Source of the DNA: JAGVSZ01 sp035456405
GTDB taxonomy: Bacteria; Pseudomonadota; Gammaproteobacteria; Burkholderiales; SG8-39
DNA length: 64,000 nucleotides
Direction: 5' to 3'
Assembly (NCBI GenBank): GCA_035456405.1
Contig: DATIDG010000060.1
Coordinates: 1-64,000, forward strand
Shown: piece after piece, positions 1-7,615 of the stretch
Layout of the letters: each line of letters begins with the position of its first letter
Position numbering within the stretch: position 1 is the first letter of the stretch
The notes under the pieces: generated by a model
What the model was told of the DNA's origin: nothing
The model's database searches: none
What the model saw: the letters and a program-made list of their open reading frames with translations, nothing else
Translations under genes and position numbers: made by a program

Positions 1-41
1 AGCGCCCACACCTATCGGCTGTTCAGTTTGTTAAAGAGCGA
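1..41 (-). promoter_or_regulatory. rRNA operon leader with boxA antitermination element (partial)
   Basis: Read on the minus strand, positions 40-29 give GCTCTTTAACAA, the boxA sequence of proteobacterial rRNA leaders, bound by the NusB/NusE antitermination complex. The bases after it, down to the window edge, resemble the conserved stretch just ahead of 16S rRNA processing sites in betaproteobacteria. I infer that a 16S gene begins to the left of position 1, transcribed leftward and preceded by the initiator tRNA. The boxA match is seen directly. The 16S gene itself is outside the window, and a 16S-23S spacer boxA is the alternative. Confidence 0.65.
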
Positions 42-53
42 TGACGGAAGGCT

Positions 54-130
54 TGGTTGCGGGGAGAGGATTTGAACCTCTGACCTTCGGGTTATGAGCC
101 CGACGAGCTGCCAGACTGCTCCACCCCGCG
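54..130 (-). tRNA. tRNA-fMet (CAT), initiator
   Basis: A 77-nt cloverleaf on the minus strand with encoded 3' CCA at 56-54. The anticodon loop reads CTCATAA, giving anticodon CAT. Two initiator hallmarks are present. The first base pair of the acceptor is a C1-A72 mismatch, and the anticodon stem ends in three consecutive G-C pairs. The sequence is close to E. coli tRNA-fMet over most of its length. This makes it the formylatable initiator rather than an elongator tRNA-Met. Confidence 0.97.
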
Positions 131-145
131 TCCGTCGAGACCAAG

Positions 146-174
146 ATTATGGCAGGGGCACGTACCCCCGTCAA
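146..174 (-). promoter_or_regulatory. sigma70 promoter for tRNA-fMet (and possibly the rRNA leader)
   Basis: On the minus strand a -35 box TTGACG (174-169) is separated by exactly 17 bases from a -10 box CATAAT (151-146). Predicted transcription starts near 139, about nine bases ahead of the mature tRNA 5' end at 130. No other good promoter lies between the tRNA and the boxA leader, so it may drive both. Confidence 0.75.
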
Positions 175-315
175 CACTCGCGTTGCTTTGCCGCCTGCCT
201 GGCCTCGTTGCTCGGCGCGGCGCCCGCACCGGGCACATCTGACGCAGATCAGCGTCCGGAGGGGCCGCGTAAGCTAGGATGCGCGCCGAGAGCAGTAACG
301 CCAGCGGAGGCACCC

Positions 316-804
316 GTGCCAAAGACAAGAGAGCTCGAGGTCGTTCGGAAGACGATCCTCGCGAAGGAACTGTCCGATGCGGACACCGAGGTCCTGTCGA
401 AGCTTGTCAAGCTCAGGGCGCTGCGGGACGGCGAGATCGTCTGCGACGAAGGCCAGTCGGACAACAAGCTGCACGTCGTGGTGAGCGGTGCGATCAACGT
501 GTCCAAGCGGGACCCGGGCGGAAAGGGGTGGACCACCCTCTACACGCTCACCGCCGGCGACCTGGTGGGGGAACTCTCGTTCATCGACGAGACCCCGCAC
601 TATGCCGCCCTCCGCGCGGCCGGGCCCACGGAGATCCTCAGTCTGGAGCGGCGTGATCTCGAGAAGTTGCTCGACAAGCAGCCCTGGATCGTCTACCGGG
701 TCATGCGCGCCATCATGCGGACGGTTCACGCGCTTATGCGACGCATGAGCGTCCAGGCGATCGAGCTGCAGAACTACATATACAAGCAGCACGGCAAGTA
801 CTGA
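316..804 (+). CDS. cyclic nucleotide-binding domain protein without DNA-binding domain
   Basis: 162-aa protein made almost entirely of one CRP/CAP-type cyclic-nucleotide-binding fold. It has the early beta-roll with a GEIVCDEGQ turn and a phosphate-binding-cassette-like segment GELSFIDETPHYAALRA. There is no helix-turn-helix, so it is not a CRP-type regulator; a cytoplasmic sensor or scaffold is more likely. The arginine that binds cyclic-nucleotide phosphate in CRP (normally in an R-x-A step) is replaced here by tyrosine, so cAMP binding is doubtful. A GTG start at 316 is chosen because GGAGG ends five bases before it. The longer reading frame would run back into the tRNA gene. Function unknown. 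Confidence 0.8.
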   Translation: MPKTRELEVVRKTILAKELSDADTEVLSKLVKLRALRDGEIVCDEGQSDNKLHVVVSGAINVSKRDPGGKGWTTLYTLTAGDLVGELSFIDETPHYAALRAAGPTEILSLERRDLEKLLDKQPWIVYRVMRAIMRTVHALMRRMSVQAIELQNYIYKQHGKY

Positions 805-828
805 GGCCGCCGCCGCCCCGACCGCGCG

Positions 829-1680
829 TTACACCCGCTCGGTCTCTCCGGCGCGAGGCTGCCACACCATCAGGCGGCGCTCGACGAGTCCGACGACCCA
901 ATCGAGGACCAGGGCGAAGGCCGTGAGCAGGAGGATGCCGGCGAAGACCGTGTTGATGTCGAACACGCCTTCGGCCTGCAGGATCAGGTATCCAACGCCC
1001 GACGCCGAGCCGAGATACTCGCCCACGACAGCGCCGACGAACGCAAGGCCCACTGAGTTGTGGAGGCTCGCGAACACCCAGCTCATCGCGCTCGGCAGGT
1101 ACACGTGGCGCAGGAGCTGTCGCGGGCTCGCGCCCAGCATGCGGGCATTTGCGAGCACGTTCGGACTCACCTCGCGGACGCCTTGGTAGACGTTGAAGAA
1201 CACGATGAAGAACACCAGCGTCACGCCCAGCGCAACCTTCGAAGCGATGCCGAGGCCGAACCACACGGCAAAGATCGGCGCAAGGATGATCCGCGGCATC
1301 GCGTTGACGCCCTTGATGTAGGGATCGAGGATGGCCGAAGTGGTCGGCGAGAGAGCGAGCCACAGCCCGATGATCACGCCAAAAACGGTGCCGATGACGA
1401 ACGCGAGCATCGTCTCGACCAGCGTGACCCAGAGGTGCGCCCAGATCTCACCGCTCGCGAACCACCGCCACAGGCGGGACAGGACCTTCAGCGGCTCGCC
1501 GAAGAAGAACGCCGCCTTGTTGGGGTCATCGAAATAGATCGGCGGCAGCAGCGTCGGGCTCGTGAGCACGTGCCATGCCGCGAACACCAGCACGAGCAGG
1601 AGCGTCTGATAAAGGCGCAACGTCCTCGGACCGGGCGCGACAGACGCCCAGAATCCGCTATTGCCGCTGCTGTCGGGCAT
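829..1680 (-). CDS. ABC transporter permease, SsuC/TauC type
   Basis: 283-aa inner-membrane permease with about six hydrophobic segments and the BPD_transp_1 EAA-type loop (ASPRQLLRHVYLPSA, about residues 180-195), where it contacts the ATPase. Length and layout match SsuC/TauC-type permeases for sulfonates, nitrate, pyrimidine precursors or other small anions. The start at 1680 overlaps the end of the ATPase gene by 23 bases, so the two are probably translationally coupled. With the binding protein upstream it forms a complete three-gene importer. The substrate cannot be read from sequence. Confidence 0.9.
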   Translation of the reverse strand: MPDSSGNSGFWASVAPGPRTLRLYQTLLLVLVFAAWHVLTSPTLLPPIYFDDPNKAAFFFGEPLKVLSRLWRWFASGEIWAHLWVTLVETMLAFVIGTVFGVIIGLWLALSPTTSAILDPYIKGVNAMPRIILAPIFAVWFGLGIASKVALGVTLVFFIVFFNVYQGVREVSPNVLANARMLGASPRQLLRHVYLPSAMSWVFASLHNSVGLAFVGAVVGEYLGSASGVGYLILQAEGVFDINTVFAGILLLTAFALVLDWVVGLVERRLMVWQPRAGETERV

Positions 1681-2470
1681 AACCCTTCAGAACCTCTTCC
1701 TTCATCACGTGCCAGATCTGCGTGTGCAGCTGGAGGAACTGCGGCGTGAGGCGGATCTCGGCGACGTCGCGCGGCCGCGGCAGGTCGATGACGAATTCCC
1801 CAATGGGGTGGGTTTCCGGACCGGCCGAGAGCACCACCACCCGGTCCGCCAGCGCTATAGCCTCCTCGAGGTCGTGGGTGATGAAGACGACCGACTTGCG
1901 GTCGGCGGACCACAGTTCCAGCAGCTCGTTCTCCATCAGCTGGCGTGTCTGGATGTCCAGGGCCGCGAACGGCTCGTCCATGAGGAGGATCTGGGGATTC
2001 AGGATGAGCGTCTGCGCAAGCGACACCCGCTTGCGCATCCCGCCCGAGAGCTGGTGGGGATAGCGATTCCCGAACCCCCCGAGCCCGACGCGTCGCAGCC
2101 AATCCTCGCCCGTTGCCACGGCCTCGTCCCAGGGCGTCCCGCGAAACTCCAGCCCCGCAGTCACGTTCGCGAGCGCGTTGCGCCACGGCATCAACGCGTC
2201 GGCCTGGAAGAGATAGCCGGCGCGTCGATTCACTCCGGACAGGGGTTCTCCGAACACTCGCACGCCGCCGGCCGAGGGCAACAGCAGCCCCGCGGCGACA
2301 TTGAGCAGCGTCGATTTGCCGCAGCCGGTGGGGCCGACTACCGACACGAACTCGCCGGCCGCGACTTCGACCGTCGTGTCTCGCACCGCCGTGTAACGCT
2401 GCGTCGCGTTGTCGCGCGAAACGAAGGTGCAGGTGATGCGCTCGAGAGCGAGCGCCGGGGCGGTGGTCAT
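1658..2470 (-). CDS. ABC transporter ATP-binding protein, SsuB/TauB type
   Basis: 270-aa ATPase with all motifs: Walker A GPTGCGKST, signature LSGGMRKRVSLAQ, Walker B ILLMDEPFAALD and switch histidine in FITHD. It energises the permease encoded just downstream. I start it at ATG 2470 (MTTAPALALERI). The 36 extra upstream codons of the open frame run through a palindromic intergenic repeat (2483-2516) and have no family resemblance. The ribosome-binding site is weak (GAAGAAA), so expression may depend on readthrough from the binding-protein gene. Confidence 0.92.
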   Translation of the reverse strand: MTTAPALALERITCTFVSRDNATQRYTAVRDTTVEVAAGEFVSVVGPTGCGKSTLLNVAAGLLLPSAGGVRVFGEPLSGVNRRAGYLFQADALMPWRNALANVTAGLEFRGTPWDEAVATGEDWLRRVGLGGFGNRYPHQLSGGMRKRVSLAQTLILNPQILLMDEPFAALDIQTRQLMENELLELWSADRKSVVFITHDLEEAIALADRVVVLSAGPETHPIGEFVIDLPRPRDVAEIRLTPQFLQLHTQIWHVMKEEVLKGYARQQRQ

Positions 2471-2482
2471 TGCGATTTCTTC

Positions 2483-2516
2483 ATTCCGGCGCAAGCCGGA
2501 ATCCAGTGCCGGACTG
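2483..2516. repeat. REP-like palindromic intergenic repeat
   Basis: ATTCCGGC (2483-2490), a GCAA loop, then GCCGGAAT (2495-2502). A second small hairpin, CCAGT-GCCGG-ACTGG, follows directly. This belongs to the widespread ATTCC...GGAAT family of dispersed palindromes in proteobacteria. It sits between the binding-protein and ATPase genes of one operon, where such hairpins often tune mRNA decay. That role is inferred. Confidence 0.75.
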
Positions 2517-2574
2517 GATCCCGGCGTTCGCCAGACGACAGTCGTCGCGCGGCCGCTCGCCGCGCTCACGACGG

Positions 2575-3591
2575 TCACTTGTACTTGGCGTTCGCTCTCC
2601 TAACGAACTCGTTCGTGTAGGTCTCGTCGAGCCTGATCTCGGCGGGGTTGATCTTGGGGTTGTATCCCGCGAGCACCTGGAGCGTGGCCTTTGCGCCGGC
2701 GTCCGAGATCATGCCGTCCCTCGAGAACGCCTCCTTGACTTTGTCGAACGCGAAGAGGTAGAGGGCACGGTCGCCGAGCACGTAGGACTCGGGCACGACC
2801 TTGACGACGTCCGTCGCGCTCGCGTTCGCAATCCACTTGTTCGCCCGCACGATCGCATTCGTCAGTGCCTGCACGGTCCGCGGGTTCTCCTTGACGAACT
2901 TCGTCGGCGCGTAGAGCGACCCGGCCGGAAGCTGACCGCCGAAGGTCTGCTCGGTCCCCTTGACCGTCCGCCAGTCGGCGATGATCTTGATCGCGCCGTC
3001 CTGCTCGAGCTTGGTCATCATCGGATCGACGTTCGAAAGCACGTCGATCTGCCCGCTCTTCATGGCCGCGATCGCCTGCGCGCCGAGCCCGACGCCGATA
3101 ATCGAGACGTCGCCCGGCTTCAGCCCGTCACGGGAGATGAAGTAGTTGAACAGGATGTTCGTGCTCGACCCCGGCGCCGACACGCCGACCTTGAGGCCCT
3201 TCAGGTCCTTCGGCGACTTGTAGCTTGCCGCGCGGCTGCTGGAGATGCCGACGGCCATCTGCGGCAGCCGCCCCATCTGCACGAATGCGACCATCGACTG
3301 CTTGTTGGCCTGCATGTTGATCGTGTGCTCGTAGGCGCCCGAGACCACGTCGGCGCTGCCGCCGACGACCGCCCGCAGCGACTGGGAGCCGCCCGCGAAG
3401 TCGCTGACCTTGAGCTCGAGCCCCTCGTCCTTGAAGTAGCCGAGCTGCTCGGCGATCGTCAGCGGGAGATAGTAGAGCGCCGCCTTCCCGCCGACCGCGA
3501 TGTGGACGTCCTTCTTCTCCGGAGCCTGCGCCGATGCCGCTGCGGCTGCGAGCAGGAGCAATGGGACGAGCGCGAACCTCAACGAGCGCAT
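2575..3591 (-). CDS. ABC transporter substrate-binding protein, SsuA/NMT1-THI5-like
   Basis: 338-aa periplasmic binding protein. The N-terminus is a signal peptide (MRSLRF, a leucine/alanine core, cleavage near ASA-QA). The mature part has the NMT1/SsuA-like pattern of a first lobe with YYLPLTIAEQLGYFKDEGL and a hinge region DLKGLKVGVSAPGSSTN. These proteins catch small organic ligands such as alkanesulfonates, taurine, hydroxymethylpyrimidine or aromatic acids. It is the first gene of the importer, followed by the ATPase and permease. No TPP-riboswitch-like leader was seen upstream, so a thiamine-precursor role has no support here. Confidence 0.88.
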   Translation of the reverse strand: MRSLRFALVPLLLLAAAAASAQAPEKKDVHIAVGGKAALYYLPLTIAEQLGYFKDEGLELKVSDFAGGSQSLRAVVGGSADVVSGAYEHTINMQANKQSMVAFVQMGRLPQMAVGISSSRAASYKSPKDLKGLKVGVSAPGSSTNILFNYFISRDGLKPGDVSIIGVGLGAQAIAAMKSGQIDVLSNVDPMMTKLEQDGAIKIIADWRTVKGTEQTFGGQLPAGSLYAPTKFVKENPRTVQALTNAIVRANKWIANASATDVVKVVPESYVLGDRALYLFAFDKVKEAFSRDGMISDAGAKATLQVLAGYNPKINPAEIRLDETYTNEFVRRANAKYK

Positions 3592-3696
3592 GACGATCCT
3601 CCTTTCGATGCCGCGCCGTGCCGGCGCGATGCCGGTGGGGCGGCGGCGATGCTCACATAGGGCGATGGGGCTGTCAACGAACCGCGGTCCCTCGCG

Positions 3697-4893
3697 TCAG
3701 ACGATGCCGCGCGAGCGCAGCGCGATGATGTCCGCCGGGGCATAGCCAAGCCGCCCCAGTATCTCGTCGGTATGCTCCCCGAGGGTCGGCCCGACCCACT
3801 CGATGTCGCCCGGCGTGTCGCCCAGCTTCGGCACCACCCCGGGGACTCTCAATGACGCGCCGTCGGGAAGGGTTACCCGACGGATCATCTCCCGCGCGAG
3901 GTACTGCGGATCGCGCGCGATGTCGGCGGCACTGTAGATCTTGCCGTTGGGCACCTGGGCGTCGCTCAGCTGCCGCACGCAGTCGTCCGCATCGTGACGC
4001 GCCGTCCACTCCCCGATCACGCGGTCCAGCTCGTCGGCGCGCCGCGCCCGCCCCGCGTTGTCGGCGAGCGCGGGGTCCACCGCGAGGTCCTCGCGCCCGA
4101 TCAGGACCATCAACCGCTTGAAGATGCTGTCGCCGTTGGCGCCGATGACCACGTGCTGGGCGTCGCGGCTCAGGTAGGTGTTCGAGGGCACGATCCCGGT
4201 CAGGTTGGTGCCGGTGCGCTCGCGCACGATTCCGAACATGTCGTACTCGGGGAGCGTGCTCTCGAGCATGTTGAACACGGCCTCGTAGAGCGCGACGTCG
4301 ACGATCTGCCCCTTGCCGCCCCGGACGTTTCGGTGATGGAGCGCAATCAGCGCACCGATCACACCGTGCAGCGACGCGATCCCGTCGCCAATGGAGAGAT
4401 TCGATCGCACCGGCGGTCGATCGGGAAACCCGGTGAGGTACCGCAGCCCGCCCATCGACTCGCCGATCGCGCCGAACCCTGCCTGGTCCCGCATCGGCCC
4501 GGTCTGCCCGAAGCCCGACAGCCGCAACATCACGAGGCCGGGGTTTTCGGCGGCGAGGGATTCGTAGTCGAGCCCCCACTTCTCCATGGTTCCCGGCCGG
4601 AAGTTCTCGATCAGGATGTCGGCGCCGCGAGCGAGCTTCCGCACGATCTCCTGCCCCTCCGGCGTGCGCAGGTTCGCCGTTACCGACTTCTTGTTGCGCC
4701 CCTGCACGTACCACCACAGCGAAGTCCCGTTGTGCAGCTTGCGCCACTGGCGCAGCGGATCGCCGCCGTTCGGCGGCTCGATCTTGATCACCTCGGCGCC
4801 GAACTCGGCGAAGAGCTTGCCCGCGAACGGGCCGGCGATGAGCTGCCCCAGCTCGAGGACCTTCACCCCTTCGAGCGGTTTGCGGCCGGTCAC
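3697..4893 (-). CDS. CaiB/BaiF family (class III) CoA transferase
   Basis: 398-aa protein with the family's N-terminal LEGVKVLELGQLIAGPFAGK and the AEVIKIEPP strand. The catalytic aspartate is expected at D170 in SIGDGIAS. Class III transferases move CoA between acyl-CoA donors and free acids through an aspartyl-CoA intermediate and work as interlocked dimers in the cytoplasm. The start overlaps the recR stop by four bases (ATGA), so it is probably co-translated with the recR-ybaB-dnaX series. Substrate is unknown; succinyl-CoA-dependent activation of a carboxylic acid is the usual role. Confidence 0.9.
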   Translation of the reverse strand: MTGRKPLEGVKVLELGQLIAGPFAGKLFAEFGAEVIKIEPPNGGDPLRQWRKLHNGTSLWWYVQGRNKKSVTANLRTPEGQEIVRKLARGADILIENFRPGTMEKWGLDYESLAAENPGLVMLRLSGFGQTGPMRDQAGFGAIGESMGGLRYLTGFPDRPPVRSNLSIGDGIASLHGVIGALIALHHRNVRGGKGQIVDVALYEAVFNMLESTLPEYDMFGIVRERTGTNLTGIVPSNTYLSRDAQHVVIGANGDSIFKRLMVLIGREDLAVDPALADNAGRARRADELDRVIGEWTARHDADDCVRQLSDAQVPNGKIYSAADIARDPQYLAREMIRRVTLPDGASLRVPGVVPKLGDTPGDIEWVGPTLGEHTDEILGRLGYAPADIIALRSRGIV

Positions 4894-5486
4894 GCGGGCC
4901 TCCGTTCGTAGAACGCCTGTGCCAGCGTCCCAGCATCCACGTACTCAAGCTCCCCGCCGACCGGGATCCCGCGCGCGATGCGCGTGATCTTGAGGCCGCG
5001 GTCGCGCAGCATCTCGCCGATGTAATGCGCCGTGGCCTCGCCCTCGTTCGTGAAGTTGGTCGCCAGGACCACCTCCTTCACCGCGCCGTCGGTGGCGCGC
5101 GCCATCAGCCGGTCGAGGCCGATGTCCCGCGGCCCGACGCCGTCGAGCGGCGAGAGCCGCCCCATGAGCACGAAATACAGGCCCCGATAGGCCATCGTCA
5201 GCTCCATCGTGGCGAGGTCGGCGGGCGTCTCGACGACGCACAGCAAAGCGGGATCGCGCTTCGGCGATGCGCAGATTGCGCAGAGCTCGTCCTCGGTGAA
5301 AGTGTTGCAGCGTGCGCAGCGCCGCACCTGCGCGAGCGCCCGGCCGAGCGCCGCAGCCAGGCGCTGCGCCCCCGGCTGATCGTACTGGAGCAGATGGAAC
5401 GCCATCCGCTGCGCCGATTTCGGCCCCACGCCTGGCAGGCAGCGCAGCGCGTCGATCAGCTCGTCGACCGCGTTGGCCGGCTTCAC
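4890..5486 (-). CDS. recR: recombination mediator protein RecR
   Basis: 198 aa, the normal RecR length. The N-terminal helix-hairpin-helix is LPGVGPKSAQRMAFHLL. A C4 zinc finger follows with C57, C60, C69 and C72, then a Toprim domain starting LLCVVETPAD and a C-terminal Walker-B-like tail. RecR works with RecF and RecO to load RecA on gapped DNA. It lies directly after dnaX-ybaB, an arrangement conserved across many proteobacteria. Confidence 0.97.
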   Translation of the reverse strand: MKPANAVDELIDALRCLPGVGPKSAQRMAFHLLQYDQPGAQRLAAALGRALAQVRRCARCNTFTEDELCAICASPKRDPALLCVVETPADLATMELTMAYRGLYFVLMGRLSPLDGVGPRDIGLDRLMARATDGAVKEVVLATNFTNEGEATAHYIGEMLRDRGLKITRIARGIPVGGELEYVDAGTLAQAFYERRPA

Positions 5487-5493
5487 CGCCGCA

Positions 5494-5820
5494 CTAGAAC
5501 AGCTTCATGCCGGGCGGCAGGGGCAGTCCGGCGGTGACGCTCGCCATCTTCTCCTGGACGGTGGTCTCGACCCGGCGCACGGCGTCGTTCACCGCCGCGG
5601 CGACGAGGTCCTCGAGCATCTCCTTGTCGTCGGAGAGGAGCGACGGATCGATTGCGATCCGCTTGACGTCGTGACGGCAGGTCATTACCACCTTGACCAG
5701 TCCGGCGCCGGACTGGCCTTCGACTTCGATGGTCGCAAGCTGCTCCTGCATCTTGCGCATGTTGTCCTGCATCTGCTGGGCCTGCTTCATCAGGCCAGCG
5801 AGCTGCCCTTTGTTCATCAT
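5494..5820 (-). CDS. ybaB: nucleoid-associated protein, YbaB/EbfC family
   Basis: 108-aa protein starting MMNKGQLAGLMKQAQQMQDN, the helical tweezer region typical of YbaB. It has the conserved central VKVVMTCRHDVKRIAIDPSLL and ends in the family's GLPLPPGMKLF. It binds DNA as a dimer and is thought to shape the nucleoid. The start overlaps the dnaX stop by four bases and it precedes recR by seven, so the three genes form one operon. Confidence 0.96.
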   Translation of the reverse strand: MMNKGQLAGLMKQAQQMQDNMRKMQEQLATIEVEGQSGAGLVKVVMTCRHDVKRIAIDPSLLSDDKEMLEDLVAAAVNDAVRRVETTVQEKMASVTAGLPLPPGMKLF

Positions 5821-7373
5821 GACCGCAGCGCCTTCTCGACGGGTTGAATGGATTCGATGGTCGCGTCGAAGCTCGATACGAGCTCCTGCACGAACGGGTC
5901 CGCGCCCATCTGCTGGCTTGCCTCGTCCAGCCGGGCGCGGCGTTCGCCCTCGGCGATCGCGGCGACGGTCCGTCCCGCGACCGTACCGACCGTGACCGCG
6001 ACCTCGACGGGGCGGCCGAGCTGCTCGCGCAGCGCGGCTTTGAGACGCTCGACGTACGACTTGTCAGTGAGCGCGCGCGACTCCTGAGGCACCGTGAGAT
6101 CGAAGCGGGTGCCGTTCCACGCAACGAGCTCGCTGCGCTCGGCGAGCTGCTTCACTGCGCCAACGACATTCAGCGCCCGCGCAAGCGCCGGCCAGTCGCC
6201 GTCGAAGCTGCCCGCATTTTGCGGCCGCGGCGCTGCGGTGCTCCGCGCCCCTGCGCTAGCCAGCGCCGCCGGCTTCGGGCGCTCGGCCGCATCGGGAGCG
6301 AACGCCAGCATGCGCATGAGCGTCATGGTGAACCCGGCGTACTCGTCGGGCGCGAGCGGGAGATCCTGGCGGCCGTGAAGCGCGATCTGGTAGTAGAGCT
6401 GCGCATCCTCCGGATCGATCGAGCGGGCGAGCGCGAGGACCCGGTCGCGATCCGGCGTGTCCTCGGGCAGCGCATCACCCGATGTCTGGGCGAGGGCGAC
6501 GCGATGCAGGAGCCGCGCGAGCTCGCCGAGCGCGTTGTCGAAGGACAGACTGCGCGCCTCCATCGCATCGGCGACAGCGAGTGCGCGGCCGGCCTCGCGC
6601 GCCGCCACCGCCTCGAGCGCGTCGAACAGATGACCGGTGTCGACCGTTCCGAGCATGCTGCGCACTGCGGCCTCGGTAACGCTCCCGCCGGAATAGGCGA
6701 TCGCCTGATCGAGCAGGCTGAGCGCGTCGCGCATGCTCCCGCGCGCCGCATGCGCGATCAGCTGCAGCGCCGGCCCCTCCGCCGCCACCTTCTCCTCCGC
6801 GAGCACCCGCTCGAGGTGCGCCGCGATTGCCGACGCCGGCATGTTCTTCAGGTTGAACTGCAGGCAGCGCGACAGCACCGTTACGGGAATCTTCTGCGGA
6901 TCGGTCGTCGCCAGGATGAACTTGATGTGCTCCGGAGGCTCCTCGAGCGTCTTCAGCATCGCGTTGAACGACGACGTCGAAAGCATGTGCACTTCGTCGA
7001 TGACGTACACCTTGAACCGCCCGCGTGTCGGCGCGTAGACCGCGTTGTCCAGGAGCTGGCGCATCTCGTCGACCCGGGTGTTGGTCGCGGCGTCCACCTC
7101 GATCAGGTCGACGAAGCGCCCCGTGTCGATCTCCGTGCAGCTCGAGCACTTCCCGCACGGCGTCGCCGTGATGCCGGTTTCGCAGTTCAGCGATTTCGCG
7201 AGGATCCGCGCGAGCGTGGTCTTGCCCACGCCGCGGGTGCCGGTGAAGAGATAGGCGTGATGCAACCGCTGCTGCTCGAGCGCGTTGGTAAGCGCGCGCA
7301 CGACGTGCTCCTGCCCGACGAGCGTCGCGAACGTGCGGGGACGCCACTTGCGAGCGAGTACTTGATACGTCAT
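5817..7373 (-). CDS. dnaX: DNA polymerase III subunit tau/gamma (clamp loader)
   Basis: 518-aa AAA+ ATPase of the clamp loader. It starts MTYQVLARKWRPRTFATLVGQ, as DnaX normally does. It has Walker A GTRGVGKTTLA, a four-cysteine zinc module (CETGITATPCGKCSSC), Walker B DEVHML and sensor-1/arginine-finger region SRCLQF. An alanine-rich linker around residues 380-400 leads to a short tau-type C-terminal domain. It is shorter than E. coli tau (643 aa). I did not see an A-rich slippery heptamer, so separate gamma production by frameshifting is not supported. The 38 codons upstream of ATG 7373 are untranslated leader containing a hairpin. Confidence 0.96.
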   Translation of the reverse strand: MTYQVLARKWRPRTFATLVGQEHVVRALTNALEQQRLHHAYLFTGTRGVGKTTLARILAKSLNCETGITATPCGKCSSCTEIDTGRFVDLIEVDAATNTRVDEMRQLLDNAVYAPTRGRFKVYVIDEVHMLSTSSFNAMLKTLEEPPEHIKFILATTDPQKIPVTVLSRCLQFNLKNMPASAIAAHLERVLAEEKVAAEGPALQLIAHAARGSMRDALSLLDQAIAYSGGSVTEAAVRSMLGTVDTGHLFDALEAVAAREAGRALAVADAMEARSLSFDNALGELARLLHRVALAQTSGDALPEDTPDRDRVLALARSIDPEDAQLYYQIALHGRQDLPLAPDEYAGFTMTLMRMLAFAPDAAERPKPAALASAGARSTAAPRPQNAGSFDGDWPALARALNVVGAVKQLAERSELVAWNGTRFDLTVPQESRALTDKSYVERLKAALREQLGRPVEVAVTVGTVAGRTVAAIAEGERRARLDEASQQMGADPFVQELVSSFDATIESIQPVEKALRS

Positions 7374-7417
7374 GGGCGCGATTCTAGCTCTGGGGTACTG
7401 CCACCGGTGCGCCTCCT

Positions 7418-7443
7418 GCCCCTCCCCCGCGCGGGGAAGGGGC
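7418..7443. repeat. GC-rich hairpin between SRP RNA and dnaX
   Basis: Near-perfect palindrome built of GCCCCTCCCC, a GCGC-type centre and GGGGAAGGGGC. It lies between the 3' end of the SRP RNA and the dnaX start. No U-run follows on either strand, so it is more likely a processing or attenuation hairpin, or a dispersed palindrome, than a standard terminator. Confidence 0.5.
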
Positions 7444-7466
7444 AAGTCGCGTGCGACGCGTTGGGT

Positions 7467-7562
7467 GGCGAGCCTTGCCCCCGGCACTTGCAGTGAGTAG
7501 CTGTGGCTGCTTCCTTCCGGACCTGACCAGGTTCACCACGCTGCAATGCGGGGAGGCCCGCC
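7467..7562 (-). ncRNA. ffs: signal recognition particle 4.5S RNA
   Basis: Minus-strand RNA of about 96 nt. The hallmark apical core reads CAGGTCCGGAAGGAAGCAGCC on this strand (about 7526-7505), the binding site for Ffh. The 5' arm beginning GGCGGGCCT at 7562 pairs with the 3' arm ending AAGGCTCGCC at 7467, closing the rod-like small bacterial SRP RNA. Placement just upstream of dnaX matches many gamma- and betaproteobacteria. Ends are set from the pairing and may be off by a few bases. Confidence 0.96.
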
Positions 7563-7615
7563 ATTGACAAGCTCGGCCGCGCACGTGGGAAAGCCCCGAG
7601 CGCCCGACCGCGAAT

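Noticed and set aside
3592..3696. TPP riboswitch ahead of the NMT1/THI5-like binding protein
   Set aside because: None of the conserved TPP-aptamer blocks (such as CUGAGA or the paired GGAUCAUGC region) is present.
7418..7443. Terminator for the SRP RNA
   Set aside because: Strong hairpin but no U-run on the minus strand. Listed only as a repeat/hairpin.
5844..7496. 550-codon open frame on the plus strand opposite dnaX
   Set aside because: It is the antisense shadow of dnaX in GC-rich DNA: composition is Arg/Leu/His-rich, no family motifs, and dnaX on the other strand has complete AAA+ motifs.
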